Shown here in pieces: positions 31,618 to 43,797 of a DNA stretch of 64,000 nt. The notes below the pieces were generated by a model. The model saw only the letters and a program-made list of their open reading frames with translations. It did not search any database and was not told the origin of the DNA. Numbering within the stretch: the first letter of the stretch is position 1; every line of letters starts with the position of its first letter. Made by a program: the position numbers and the translations under genes. Source of the DNA: Cristatella mucedo (taxonomy: Eukaryota; Bryozoa; Phylactolaemata; Cristatellidae); the NCBI GenBank assembly GCA_009760855.2, contig WPIO01000004.1, positions 4,188,501 through 4,252,500 on the forward strand, given 5' to 3'.

Positions 31618-34600
31618 CTCTCTCTCTCTTTCTCTCTCTCGTCGACCGTCAGTGCTCGTGATCGCTTGGCTCTGGTGACGTATTGTTGTTGCATCCGCCA
31701 GGCCGTCGTCAAGGGTGTCTATATTCATCAGTTGCAACATCTGGGCTGCGGCGACTGTTTTAGCATTTCTGGCTTTCCGCTTTAGCATTTTTAACTTCCC
31801 GCAGTGTGAGTACTCAACTGGTGCGTTCGGTCTAGCTGCTAAGCTGTAGCTGTAGCTAGCCGGGCTCAAGCTACTATAGCGGTGCTCGGCTGAGGGTGGT
31901 TAGAAATAGCCATTGCACCATTGCACCTGCTTAAGCCGGACCTCAAACGTGCGTAGTTGCACTTGGGTCCAACCATCGGGGTGGAACAAGAACTGCCCCA
32001 GACCAGGCAAAAATGTGCTTCGTCATTGGCTTAGCTACTGTGGAGCATGGAATTAGGCCGCAGAGCAGACATCAACCCAGGCGAAAATCTGCACTGTCAC
32101 TGTGAGACGCTAATTGCAAGACTTGTAATTATACCGGAAAAAGCTAGCCAAGTCCAAGCGAAAGGCAGTATTCTTTCTAATTTTCTTCCCTCCCAGCTGT
32201 TGAATGGGCTTTTGCCGTGCCAGACTATCGACTGGTTATCAGATTCAGAATAGTAACTTTCATAATATCCGAGCTCCGTTCCTCCAGGAACCAAGTAGAG
32301 GCAGGTTTTCCGGGCTCCCTCTGGTCGAACATTACGGCCCAGATCGTGGATTCGACTGCTGGAGCCAGCAAGCCAGTATTGCCCTCCTGCAAGCAGAAGT
32401 GATGCGTTTAGGCCCTTTTACCGCCCTATGATGAGGCTTAAGCTAAGTTTTAGTATATTTTACTTGAGTACGTTCTATACAGTCAGTGTCCTCTCGATCC
32501 TGTTAGACGAAAGTTGAAAGCCAGCTTTTAGTCTTGTGCCAGGTCTCACAATCAGCCGGGTGCTAGAGTTTGCTGTAAAGACCGTCTTGGATTGGATTTG
32601 TTGTTCGACTAACTTCTCCCCTTTAAAGAGCAGGGCTGTCTGCAAAAAGCTGCTGCAGTCTTGAGTTGACATGTGCATATACTTCTGTGGCACTTAGAGT
32701 ACTTGAGGCTCAACCTCTATAACGTTGATATTCGTTGATTTGAGCTCTCTTTGCAATACTTTCTCAGCCTAGTGTGATTCTCGTGAACGGCATTGTGCTA
32801 TTGACTTGTGTTTGAGAGCAGTGACGTCAGATGAAACTTGAGACTGGACATGCAGTGACAAGGTGACCTTACAGTAGAAGTTCGAGATGATTCCCTCAGT
32901 GGTTGCTTTGACGTCAAACAAAGCACAAAAGTGAGGAGCTCGCGACCCTGATTTGTGGTGGGCATTGCATGTGACCTCTCCCGACTAAAAGGCTTATCTT
33001 GTAGTCACCCCCAATAGGATTTTGTAGCGATCTCTTGGGTGATGACCAACATGTAATAATCAGCAGCTGAGCAAGCCTACCCTCCCCCCCCAGACTGCTT
33101 ACTGCTTGTTGCCTCCAGTCGCATATACTGAATCTGCTGTAGGCCGAGTTCGACGAGATTCTTAAAAAAAATGAGCGAGTTTTCGTCGATTTCTTTGCTG
33201 ATTGGTGTGGGCCTTGCAAGAGGATCGCACCCGAGATAGAGGTATGCTGTTTGTTGACCACGTGTGGCTGCACGTTTGCTAATTCGCTACTGTGCTTCGA
33301 GCTCCAGTATTTTTTGCAGTTCCTAGCAGTTTTGCAGCTTGCCCTAAGCAGTAACTGTCATATCTGTAGGCACTTGCTGCTGCCAATCCCAAAGTCAAAG
33401 TGATTAAAGTCGATGTTGACAAGGCTTCGGTAAGAACAGCATGGCACATGTGCTTGTGTGTTGTGCCGAAATTCAGAATGTTGTAATGATAATCTAAGAA
33501 AATGGCTCTTTGAGCTTGAGCTGCCCTCCCTGTTAAATAAAAGTTTGCCTGTACACAAATATCTCCAAGAATGAGCAAAGACGACGCAATGGCGTGTGCC
33601 GGTTAGTGACTGTTAAGGATCATGGAGGGTGGAAATAGTAGTTTTCAAAGTGCCAAACCAAGCTTGTTGAATCTAGAAGCTGGGGTGTCTGTCTTAGTGA
33701 GCAGCATGCCTTGCAAGCACCACTGTGCATCACTTCAGATGCTTGGGCAACACTTGGTATTACTTGGTATATCCAAGGCTTACAACTCACAACCTGCCGA
33801 CATTGCCACATCCCCTGAAACAAAGGAACTTGCAAAGAAACTACAATCCCACCAGAACCCATGTGAATCGACTTTTATTTGTTCACACTTACTGAAAGTG
33901 TACCTCGTACATAATATTGTGGTTATTGTTATTATTATTTAAAGTTTGATATTCAAGAAAAGGTGATGATATCGATCTGGATACATTTTCCCGAATAAGT
34001 TGAGCTCGTCAGTTCATTTCTGCAAATCCTTGAAGATGGATGTAAACTAACTGGAACCCATTAGGTGGCAGACATACCTTAGTGATGTTGGTTAGCCACA
34101 GTATTTTTTTCGATCCTATTGATCTCAATATGGCAAGCCAGCTGTAGGCTTTTACGAGGCTACTTACTTAGTTGGTTTCAAGCCTGAGTTTGGCGCAGAA
34201 AACTCTATTGAACTGGGTTTTATGTCGACTGGAAACTAGTGGATATACATCTTTCTGAACCAGTAGAGTTACCCACAAGAAACTGGATTATTTTCAGCTC
34301 TTCAGAAAAGTTGACCTGATTTAAGAGCCTCATCTATATATCAGTGGTGAGGGCCTTCATGGCTGTCACCACCGGTTGCAGTGGCCAACTATGGATCGAC
34401 CTCTGCAGGACTCGAATCCACGACCCGGGGTGAAGGGCGATCACCTCACCTCTGGGCCAAGACCCAAGGACATGAATCATTTAGAACTGTCTTGTCGCTA
34501 TCCATTTTCTCTGTACAGTGTACCCACGTGAACTAAGACAAACCGCCAAGTCTCCTTCCCGACTTGGTCTGTGCAGCCCACATGCTGTTTGCAGGCAGGC

Positions 34601-36723
34601 AGATGCATGTGCATTTAATTTTTTAATCGATGCCATGTGCCCAAGAAGTTGCTTTTTTGGCAAGTACTTTGTAATTTATATGATATTTCTTGTTGCAGGA
34701 CTTGGCAGCAAAATATGAAATAAGTGCTATGCCGACATTTCTCTTTTTCAAAGATGGAAAACAGGTTAGGTGAATCATTGTTTGTTGTTGGGCAGGATTG
34801 TGTTCTTTAGTTCTCTTGGCTATTGTACTATTATTATTAAATTAGATCGTTCGAACTGGACGTCTAGTGGGTGTGGCAAGCCTATCCTCAACATGCATGT
34901 GAATTTCGACGTGTCTGACTCATTTAGCTTTGTAAAAAGAAGCTAGAGGTTCACCATTATTCGTGCGTTTGATGAATTGTCCTGCTTGCTTTTTCATGCT
35001 TGTAGCTTGAGCATCTTATTACTAACCAATCATCATTCTTCATTTCCAATATATGTAAAATGTCTATTAGAAAGATTTCTCGGAAAGCTAAATCGGTCAT
35101 TATTGCTGCTTTGTGCTGCCTTTTAAGCTAGGCTTGCAGTAATGCCGTACGGGACATGTCGGTAAGGAACGTTGCGGATCTGCTATTAATGAACACTTTG
35201 AATGTCGCCCGAGAACCACTTCTTTTGAGAGCTGCCATGTGTTCGTTCTCATGATCGGGGAACATTGGAAAGCAAAGCGTACTTACCCACAGGGCTTTGT
35301 GCAAAATGAGCAAGAATTTAAAAAATGCCAAGTAGTTTGTGGCGAATAGTTTGCCATACAATTTGCATGCCTTGAACTATCTGCATGACAACTTTGCCTA
35401 ATTCATCGAATGTATTTTACTGGCTCTCGCGAAATGGATCAGAGTCGGATGAGACGATAATCATATTCAACTCTTGCGTTCTATACCTTGAGGTTGGTCT
35501 ATTTGTATATGCTTTACTTGTGGCAGGCTGCTAAAACAACTCTGTTGACATGTTGCAGCTGCCATTAACCAGCAGCGTTCATTTACAGTTGTGGTTAGTT
35601 ACTCAGGTAGCCAACGTTAGCACTCTAGCATCAGTAAACAAGCGCCTTGTAGCGAGAACGTACTGTAACTTATTGCTGCTGTGATAGTTACTCTTTTTTT
35701 CAAGATCTCGATGCATTCACTTTACGTGTTGACTTCTTGGCTATTGATCGTTGAGCCTACTTGGTTAGCTTGCCTTGAATCTTCTACCGTGAGTCTGTGG
35801 TGTTTGAGTGATATTCTAGTTTATATTCAGTGATTTATAGCTATTATTTACTAAACTCATTGGGACACCGCTTTTATTCAACCAAACTGATATTGGCAAG
35901 GTTTAAGGACTAAGTCAAGTATAGTAATAATAATACATTTGATACCTGCGAACTCAAGAGAATTCTAATCTCTTTCGAGGCATTTCACGTTTGCTAAACT
36001 CTTGCGAAAATGTAGTTTTCATACCTCGCTCCGGCGATGTGAGAAGCTCGTAGTTCTAGTTGAAATTGTGTTTCTGTTTTGAAAGGCGGCCTAAACTTAG
36101 CATAGTTTTCGCTATGCATTTTCTCTGTGCGTTAAGCAGGTTCCCTTTAGTGAGAAATATAATTCATTTGTATAGTTCCTCCAAGAGAACTTAATCTCTA
36201 TTCAGGCGCTTCACATATGCCTTGGGGCTCGAGCCCACGACGTCAGCCAGACCTTAGTCGGGGTGAGCACCTTAACCGAGAACAAAAGCGTGCTCCAGCA
36301 GCTTCTTTTGCTTTGGTCAGATTATTTAGTCACTTAAAGGGACTGCTGGTCAGTGTTCCTGCAATGGCTGACAAAACCAAACCGTGATCGTTACTCTTTC
36401 GCCACCCACTCTCCTGCTGGATGTCGTTCGAAGTCCTGTTGAGTCCTTCAAGCCAGAGTGTCTGCCTTCATTGTGATGCCTTCGATTCGGCAGTGGAAGA
36501 TTTCGAATGCTGGCTGCTTTCAATTGTTGCTACATGTGAGAATGTATGCATGAGCACATTCCATGCGATCGTTTATATTGGGCTGTTGTTTTTTCAACTG
36601 GTGTTGCATACGTACAAACACTTGCTTTATGGTCTTTAGCGGTTTCTTGCGTTTTAGGTTGATAAAGTTGTCGGAGCAGACTCCGGGAAGATTAAGGGAA
36701 AGTTCGCGGAATTAGCTGCTTAG
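31281..36723 (+). CDS. TXN: thioredoxin, gene 1 (five exons)
   Basis: Cytosolic-type thioredoxin of 104 residues, a disulfide reductase that cycles with thioredoxin reductase. Exons: 31,281-31,304; 33,143-33,241; 33,370-33,429; 34,699-34,764; 36,658-36,723 (24, 99, 60, 66, 66 nt, TAG included). All introns are phase 0 with GT-AG ends. Landmarks: buried Asp24, active site W29-C30-G31-P32-C33-K in exon 2, cis-proline M72-P73-T74 in exon 4, and the G-A-D segment (89-91) in exon 5. The ATG follows AAAGAAA and is the only one giving normal length. No transit peptide is present. Intron 1 holds a long (CT)n tract, intron 3 SINE-2 and intron 4 SINE-3. AATAAA follows at 36,781. Coding exons are identical to gene 2. 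Confidence 0.96.
31522..31640. repeat. (CT)n microsatellite in thioredoxin intron 1
   Basis: Pure CT to about 31,613, then interrupted by GCCTCT and TTT. Copy 2 (53,236-53,349) lacks the GCCTCT interruption, so the tract has changed since duplication. Confidence 0.97.
34343..34478 (-). mobile_element. SINE-2, tRNA-derived, in thioredoxin intron 3
   Basis: On the minus strand: GCCCAGAGGTGAGGTGATCG (A-box region), B box GGATTCGAGTCC (34,408-34,419) and a body ending GAAGGCCCTCACCACTGA. It is present at the equivalent place in unit 2 and in relic B, so it predates those duplications. Confidence 0.85.
35128..35361 (-). other. 77-codon frame in intron 4, probably chance
   Basis: The frame is nearly the same in both units, but units this similar conserve any frame, so this is not evidence of selection. 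No domain recognised. Confidence 0.15.
36165..36300 (-). mobile_element. SINE-3 with LINE-A-like tail, in thioredoxin intron 4
   Basis: The minus-strand head has GGTTAAGGTGCTCACCCCGA and GTGGGCTCGAGCCCC (B-box-like). The tail reads GAAGCGCCTGAATAGAGATT, AAGTTCTCTTGGAGGAACTA, then TACAAATGAAT, collinear with the LINE-A terminal stem-loop. Confidence 0.82.
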
Positions 36724-36780
36724 ACCATTGCCTTCGATGGAAAATCACTCGTGAGGAAAAACTGAAGAAATATTGTCCTC

Positions 36781-36786
36781 AATAAA
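36781..36786 (+). terminator. poly(A) signal, thioredoxin gene 1
   Basis: AATAAA 58 bases after the stop codon. The equivalent site is kept in gene 2 and relic A. Confidence 0.8.
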
Positions 36787-36799
36787 AACTATTATTAAA

Positions 36800-37952
36800 A
36801 TTCACTGCACGTGACGTAAACTAGTCGCGTGCTACATGCGATGCCAGAGCGCTGTCGTACTTTATTAAAGATACGTCTGCTGTTCTAGACGGTCACAGCT
36901 GTTGCCTGGAAACCAGAGATTTTAGTCTAGCGATTGTTTCTGGCAGGTTTATATTTAGGAGTTCTCTCCCCTACCTTATAACGGGAGTTCCGCCATGCGC
37001 CGATTCAAAGCCGACTATTGCAACGGATGTCACCAGCTTTGCCATGCAAATCACTTTGTAGCGTCATAAAACTGGAACTGACTTGAGCGTTATTCTGGAG
37101 AATCGTCCACAGCCCAGTCAAACCCTGTGATTTGAATTCGGCTCGGAATGAGTCGATTCGTCATCTCAGGCAACAAAACGTGAGCAAAGACTCATTTGTG
37201 GATGTACGTAAGTAGTGCACAAGTAGTAGCGAAAGAATCGTTAAAGGTAGAGACGAGAATCGGAAAATACGGCGTCTCAAGAGCACATGTGAGCTCCGAA
37301 GGCTGGGCCCTTCATAGTAAATGTAACGAAATAACAGTCCGTAGAAGACGTCGGCCAGATTTTAAATGCAAATCCAACACGTGCATCATTCGCTCTTCGC
37401 TCACAACAATCGGCATTTAAATCTTGATAGCGCTATGTCCTCGAGAGTCACTAGTTCAGAACGTGGCAACAGTCCTTGGGAGCTAAGACCGGACTCTTAT
37501 AATACGCTAAACTGTCAGCACCGAGCACCCGAAATTCCGCGAGCCGCTTGATCTGTAACACGAACTAGCAAAAGCACAGCGAGCAGACTCACTGAAATCC
37601 TACTGTACGGCGCTTCGATTCTGTTTCCGGCTGACCGTCGCCAAAAGAGACGACGATTCGGCCGGGTTCTCTGCCCTTGTGTCGACTGGGCTTTACGTAA
37701 ATCGGGTTAATTGGTCTTCTTATCGCTAGCGACTATTTCACGAGCCGTCTCCCATCCCAAGTCAGTGAATATGCTCATTGATCATAATTTCGGCGTGTTG
37801 CAATGTCGCCTCGATTGAGGTGATGCTAGAGAAAGCCCATGCACTCCACTCGAAGTAGAATTGCAGAAGGTGAGAACAGGCCAAAGGCACACACTGGGCT
37901 GTGACTTCAGCTGAATTTCAGGCAACCGTGCTACGGAGCATTTCGAAAATAG
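36800..37952. other. 3' flank of gene 1, unassigned
   Basis: No gene or repeat recognised; small frames (74 and 61 codons at 37,196-37,551) are the same in both units and have no known domain. Confidence 0.4.
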
Positions 37953-38008
37953 CTCTCAAAAGTTCAACTTCGCCTGACTGAGGTCAGGCGAAGTTGGACT
38001 TCTGAGAG
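37953..38008. repeat. 56-nt hairpin, 26-bp stem (unit 1 copy)
   Basis: Left arm CTCTCAAAAGTTCAACTTCG continuing CCTGAC, loop TGAG, then the complementary arm. In this unit the right arm has two mismatches (GTTGGACTT where unit 2 has GTTGAACTT, plus one shared A/C). Confidence 0.9.
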
Positions 38009-38280
38009 AGAATAAAACAAGCAGATCTGAGTGCTTCGGCACACACTGCTAGCCAAGTTGACCAACGTAAATGCCGTGGGTGACGAATACAGGCATGACA
38101 TTGGGCTCTTAGGAACGATACGTTGTAGTGACTTGAATATTCAGAAAGTGCGTTCGATCACCCGTGTGTGTCTTTCAACAAACGATTCTTTGAGAAAAAA
38201 ATCAACCACAAGGCGGTGCGGCAGTGGCGCCGCTTAACCAAGAGCACGATGCGATGCAGATCGGGAGCCCGGTGATACTG

Positions 38281-38411
38281 ACCCGCTCGTAGCTAAATGC
38301 TAAACGCTAATGCGCACGCCTCACCTGTGGTCAGTAGTTAAGCCATTGAAGCGGCGAAGCCTCGGGCCACTAATGCAGGCTTTATTTCGTGTCGTCTGCT
38401 GCGATTGAACG

Positions 38412-38449
<38 letters not shown>

Positions 38450-38474
38450 TATGTGCTCGTTGAGAGGAATGTAA
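38281..38474. repeat. post-duplication spacer with (CT)n at 38,414-38,446
   Basis: Unique sequence after the duplicated unit ends, then a 33-bp CT run directly before a LINE-B 3' end. Confidence 0.7.
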
Positions 38475-39020
38475 TGTAATGTATCTCCGTCTGTAACTTC
38501 ACAAAGTCATAAAGACCACGTGGGTTGTTACGCTGGAGAATATTTTGTATAGCGCACTCACAGCCTAAGCGGCTTTCGGTACGCATTTGGTACCCAACAG
38601 ACTTCGTCTCACGCAACAAAGAGAAAGTGGGAAGCATAGCACAGTCAGGAGAGCAGTTGATGTAGTGAGTAGCATAGAAGTAGCAGCTCAGGACCGCTGA
38701 AAAAGATGTGCCATAGTTGGCAGTAGGAGAGTAATTGTCGTTGCGTAAGAATTGCGGAAGCGAGTTCCACAGTCTAGGACCTGCAGAGTTAAAGCTTGTG
38801 TCGTCAACGGTCTTTAAGCGGAGGAATGGGACAGCTAATTTATTGTCCACACTGGACCTGAGGGCACGAACAGGCTGAAACTGGTGCAGCAGTTCAGCTA
38901 GGTACGAAGGAGATAAGCCGTAGCGGGCCTTGTGGGTCAGCGTAAGAACTTTGCTCTGTATCCTTTGCTCAACCGACAACCATCCTAGCTCTTTCAGCAA
39001 AGGAGACACGTGCTCAAACC
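38475..39020 (-). mobile_element. LINE-B fragment, 5'-truncated
   Basis: Covers the C-terminal LINE-B ORF (the minus frame of 230 codons, 39,141-38,449, includes non-LINE sequence at both ends) and the 3' UTR ending CAGACGGAGATACATTACAT. Confidence 0.92.
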
Positions 39021-39335
39021 GAGAGTCGCGTTTACTGAGCACGAGTGCCCGCTGTGTCTCCGCGAGACTCCCACTAGAACAGCAGCAGCCGGTGACAACG
39101 CCATGCAACATTGGGCGGGACAGCATTGTCCGCCCCAGCACCTGTCGAGAGCCGGCGGCTGCCTGCGGCTGCCTGCGGCTGCCTGCGGCTGCCTGCGGCT
39201 GCCTGCGGCTGCCTGAGGCAGTCTGAGCTCTCGTTGGGTCTCGCCTCAGTGCTCGCAGGCTGCTGCTGCGTCAAGTTCTTTTACACGATCACATTAAATG
39301 CAATGCAAAAATTCAGCGCACAGCGATTTCATTAG
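39021..39335 (+). repeat. GC-rich repeat with six 10-bp units, related to 28.33-28.48 kb
   Basis: CGGCTGCCTG is repeated six times at about 39,149-39,208, then GAGGCAGTCTGAGCTCTCGT and the shared GTGCTCGCAGGCTGCTGCTG segment. It directly abuts the truncated LINE-B. Confidence 0.8.
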
Positions 39336-39645
39336 TTTTTGGAAATGACGCGTAAGTGATATTGGGAGCCAGTGCATCTAATTGCTAGGCTGGAGCAAGG
39401 AGGATGACGGGACCTAAATTCGAGTCACGAAGCCTTGAAGTCGATTCGTAGCTGTGTAGCTACTTTATTGCTTTGCCATTCCGGGCGTTGGTGGGCCGTT
39501 TATGCGGCCAGTCTATGGCCTTGCTATTCGCATTGCGGCCAGTCTATAGCCTTTTCTTCCCGCTACGACTATGAGCGTACGACCCAGCGGAGTTTGTGGC
39601 GTTGCCGCAGGTTTATATGCCGTATCAGTTTATGAGGAAAATGGT
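39336..39645. other. unassigned spacer
   Basis: No gene recognised. Confidence 0.35.
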
Positions 39646-40014
39646 TTATGAATCACCGCCCGCAGAGGCAGGCAGCTCGAATGCCGCCGCCGCCGACGGA
39701 GGAGGAGGAGGAGAGGACGGCTGCTGTTCGGGTGCGCTGCTGCAGACGCCCGCGAGAATACGCGAGTCTCTGTGAACCCGTGTCACGTGTTCTGGGTGCT
39801 GTCCCGTACGTGCAGTTGATAGAGCATGAAACTGCAAGCTAGACTGGGAGCCAGAGCATGTTGGAGAGAAGTGATTAACGTAGTGTCTGCGACGCTCGCG
39901 ACAGACAAGCCTGGCAGCACAGTTGTGCACCGACTTTAAGCGCCCGGTTGCGTAGGTTAGAAGACCAGCGAGCATTGAATTGCAGAAATCGAGACGGGAA
40001 GTAAAAAAATGCAC
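39646..40014 (-). mobile_element. old LINE-A fragment
   Basis: The minus frame FFTSRLDFCNSMLAGLLTYA and VHNCAARLVCRERR match the LINE-A C-terminal domain. The continuation is diverged and includes a GCCGCCGCC/GGAGGAGGA stretch. Confidence 0.75.
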
Positions 40015-40029
40015 GGATCCGGGAACCTC

Positions 40030-40165
40030 TGGTACGCTTGCGTGCTGACACCGTGCACGTCATCACTAATCAATTGACCAGCTTCCTCTGCAGGAAATGT
40101 AAAGTACTTATTGAGAGAGTTCGTCCTTTTAGGGTGCTATATAAATGTCTTTTTGCTACTAATAT
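40030..40165 (+). mobile_element. LINE-A-type 3' tail
   Basis: GCGTGCTGACACCGTGCACG, CTGCAGGAAATGTAAAGTAC and GGGTGCTATATAAATGTC give a plus-strand tail facing away from the minus-strand fragment. Confidence 0.7.
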
Positions 40166-42357
40166 CGCTATTATAGCTTCGGGGAATGGAAAAGTGGGAA
40201 ATGCCTACATATTCGAAACAGCATTGATACTCTACAGACTTCACGTGGCCTCTTTAGTGTTGCGCGCACACAGCCAGTCACTTCGACTTGGTAGCCGCTA
40301 TAGTGCCCCGTCCCCCCGTCGTGAGTAAAGTCTACGAGCTTTGTCGCTAAATTAGAACTGAGCCAACTCAATTGCTAATTGTCATTCGTCCACCGCGCCG
40401 TTACTTTCGCTGCGATAGAGAAGCCAGTTGGTTCAGTAGCCATTTCAGCATATCAGTAGCAATCCCCATCAGTATGTCGGAACATACTCCAGCAAGTGCT
40501 TATACGAGCCTGGATGCCGTGATAAATACGGAAACCGCAAAATAAATTCTTAGTAAAGCCAAGGCTATCTGCTAAAACGCGAGCCAGCTTAAAAATTGCA
40601 GTGGGCCGTATGTGAGATATAGCGCGGCACATATTGAAAATAAAATGAAAAATAAAATACGGAAAAAATATGGAACCACCGAGATGCTGCTGCCGGAAGT
40701 TATATTGATCTATACGCAATCGAACCGCTCTCCTAGGTCGGACGATTTTCTATGCATACTCAGAGGCTACACTAATGTATGACGCTTGCCAAATGATTGA
40801 CGAATGTCTGAGCGAAATCGAGCGACGGTGTAGCAAGCCTATTTTCTTTACTTCATTGGCGGCATGCGGCAAAGAAGAGCACCCCCAACCTCCAGAAAGC
40901 GAAGGTGAGCACGTGTGAGAGTGAGAACCCTACGTTACTTGGGAAATTCATGTTCAAGTGTACATAGTTGTACACCATGTCTCAAATAAATTGCAACGGA
41001 AATCTTTACGAGCAGACTTTAGCGAGCATTTTAATAGCAAGCTTTACTGGTGCAATTAAATTGATTGAGTGCGAGGTTCGGTGCAACAGAGAATCGCATG
41101 CAAGACCGATAATATTAGGAGTAACATCTAACTTAGCTACGTTTGTTACCTATTGATTTCGTCTAGTCGCCGAATTCACGCTCGTAAAGTGCCCTTGGGA
41201 GTGATAATTAAAGTGACGCGATGGCGGTATAGCGTTCATTAATGTAACATAGAAAGACCATAAGTGGGGAGATAGTTTCCTAATTTTATCATGTAGGTGC
41301 AACATGCAATCTCATAGTTGAAATTTAACATGCCTTGCGGCGCCTGCATTCGATAAGTGACGGACACGCATACATAGAATCTGCCAGCTATTCTTCACCG
41401 AAGTGTGCTTACAGCAGTTGGTATGAGCTTCAAGATGCTCAGCGCGTGTACGTTGCCTATACGAATCTCGATGCTGTTTTGCTACTACCCGGGCTGATCA
41501 ATAAATTTCATAAATTTACATGTAGTTTTAAGTGTTAAGCTTTCTAATAAATATTCATAACTATAATTCTGAAATACGTTTACAGTTTTCCTCCTATACT
41601 TATTTTGCTCCACGAATTACGAACTTTAAAATCGGCAGTCAGTCATTGAGACAGGCTCACAAGTATTACCAACATGGTGTGCGGCTTCTACGTCCGGATC
41701 TAGGCCGCGAACACAACGCTCGCACCGGTGTCAAATCTCAGCCGACGCGCAATCAATATCGGTAAAGTCATGAGCCTTGGAATCATGGTTAACGACTTTC
41801 GGTGCAGTACCAATGTATACAGATATGCCGACAGTATTGGAACACGGCAGCGTCGAAGAGTGCCCGTACCTTAACATAACAAGTCTATATCTATAACGTA
41901 CATAATTCTACTTGAAAGAGCAGAGGGTTACAGGCGTCCAACAGCCGCCTCAACGTACACTAGCGACGCCATGACCTTCAGCTTTAATTGGCTGAAATGG
42001 CCGTGAAACATGACTCCAGAAACACAGCTGCCTGTCAATCTCGTGTCACCTGCTTGCATGTGGCCTTGGCCATAAATTATTACAAAATTGGGTCCTGGCA
42101 ATTATTTTTTAGGAACCGTGAATAATTAGTTATTAGTCATAATATGACAGATTTAGCATGCTGCTTTTTCACCAGCTAGGTCAGTCAGCACTCAGGTCCA
42201 TATTCCACAGCTAAGTTGAAGTTTCCCCCTTGCTTCTTTTATTGGGCATGGCTCCATTTTTATTTAAAACCCGCGGTTCCCGCCCATCATCCGGACCGGC
42301 GATTCTTCACGGCAATACATCGGGGAAAAGGAGAAAATCAAGGAAAATAACGAAGTA
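40166..42357. other. 2.2 kb without recognised features
   Basis: Only short frames (under 100 codons) with no recognised domain, and no repeat of the families named here. The 41.2-42.1 kb part is AT-rich. Confidence 0.4.
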
Positions 42358-42515
42358 AAATTCATTTTGCAAGATTCCTTAAGAGATCTGAATCTGCATT
42401 CGGGCGCTTCACGCATGTCACGGGCCTCGAGCCCAGGACCTCGGCCGCCCAATACATTCACCTTGACCTCGGAGGTTGCGAGTGCCTTAACCGCTGGGGT
42501 CAAACCAGCGCTTCA
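42358..42515 (-). mobile_element. SINE-3 copy
   Basis: The minus strand has GGTTAAGGCACTCGCAACCT, GGTCCTGGGCTCGAGGCCCG and a tail GAAGCGCCCGAATGCAGATT ending AAATGAATTTT. Confidence 0.75.
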
Positions 42516-42628
42516 GAATATAAGCGTGCCGATCGCAGACAACAAAGAGAAAAACAAGCAAGAAAGGAAGTCACTCAGTGCCAACACTGCCGAAAGTACA
42601 CAGAAACGTCGCCTGCGTCAAACTCTAC

Positions 42629-42903
42629 AAAAGCACCTATTTATGACAGCATTTAGTGGGTCCCTGCGATTCGTCCTTCACGTGCTTATGCGTGCTGACA
42701 CTGTGCATTCTGCCACTAACCACACTTGCATGCTGACCCTGTGCATGTCACCCCTAACCATGTTATTCATGTTGTTTGTTTATCAAGCATGATATTACTC
42801 ACCATTCAATTGCATTTCCCTTTGCAGCAAATGTAAAGTGCCTAGAGAGAGATTGAGTTCTCTGAGGACGCTTTATCAAGTGCATTATTATTATTATTAT
42901 TAA
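42629..42903 (+). mobile_element. LINE-A 3' tail fragment
   Basis: From AAAGCACCTATTTATGACAG through the 3' UTR, stem-loop and TTA repeats. Cleanly truncated at the end of the ORF. Confidence 0.9.
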
Positions 42904-43797
42904 CATGAAGGGATAGAGTAAGAAGCACGGAAGCCTCGTGCTGTCGATGCTCAGCAAATGCCTCGCTTATGACAAGGTCAAAAACAGAAAGAGACCAGTA
43001 TCTAAGGTTATCTAGGTTCTATCTACTATCTATATACCATCTAGGTTCGAGAGCTTCATGATCCGGGCAGGTCACGTGGGACGGAGGTCCCAGCTCGACA
43101 TTGGGCCCGGATCAGCAGCTATGTTGGGCTTACCACTCTGTCAGTGAACTTCCAGGTCCGCATTGTAATGCAACAAAAAAATTTCACGTAATTTTTCACG
43201 AGCATGAGCTAATTATTAAAATGTTGTCCATTTTTAAAGCCCACCGGATTAACTAAATCACTTTGGAGGCACTTTAAATATGCTGGAAAGCAGGCATGCC
43301 AGCAGATTCGCAAGGCCAACATGCCCAACTTTCTAGCATGCACACGATGGACAGTGCACACTGCTGAATCAAATTCTAAGAGAAGTTTGAGAGACTTTGA
43401 GGTTCCTTTATAAAGAAGCTAAAAATCCACCTGTCGCTCATAGCATTTGCTCGTTCCGTGTGAATTCACACGCATTTGCTTTCGCGTGAGGAGATTGCTC
43501 ATTGTATCACTGAACAATCGATATGCTTTGTTTCAGCGCCTGGAGAGTGCCTAGAAAAAGATTCAGTTCTTCCACGGGGATCTGCAAATACTTAGTATAA
43601 TTACTGTACGACGTCAAGTCTCTCTGACGACCTCTGATGCCACGTTGGATATGAAGTGTGGCTAAGGATATATTTATAATGTTCGTTATGCTGGGTATCA
43701 TCAAGTTTATGCATCTCAACTGAAGGTAGGGTCTTTACAAGATTTGAGGCTGTTTGAGCCACAGCATGGACCTACATTGTGCTCCTCCGCAGACACA
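42904..43797. other. unassigned spacer
   Basis: Short LINE-like hints (CTAGAAAAAGATTCAGTTCT near 43,551) but no full element. No gene seen. Confidence 0.35.

Larger units (their letters stand above)
30150..38280 (+). repeat. segmental duplication unit 1 (8.1 kb)
   Basis: Collinear with 51,791-59,980 at very high identity by eye: scattered single-base changes, microsatellite length changes, an 8-bp and a ~68-bp indel. It contains a LINE-B tail, a GC-rich region, the whole thioredoxin gene, SINE-2, SINE-3 and a hairpin. Homology fades near 38,280-38,305. The left end is about 28,491 if the solo LTR is set aside. Confidence 0.95.

Noticed and set aside
36196-36240. Short GCGC-type stem-loops near LINE tails as transcription terminators
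   Set aside because: They are the conserved 3' stem-loop of LINE-A/SINE-3, present wherever these elements end.
40166-42357. Several 60-96 codon frames as small genes
   Set aside because: No domain, no codon pattern and no repeat in the window supports them; the expected number of such frames by chance is high.
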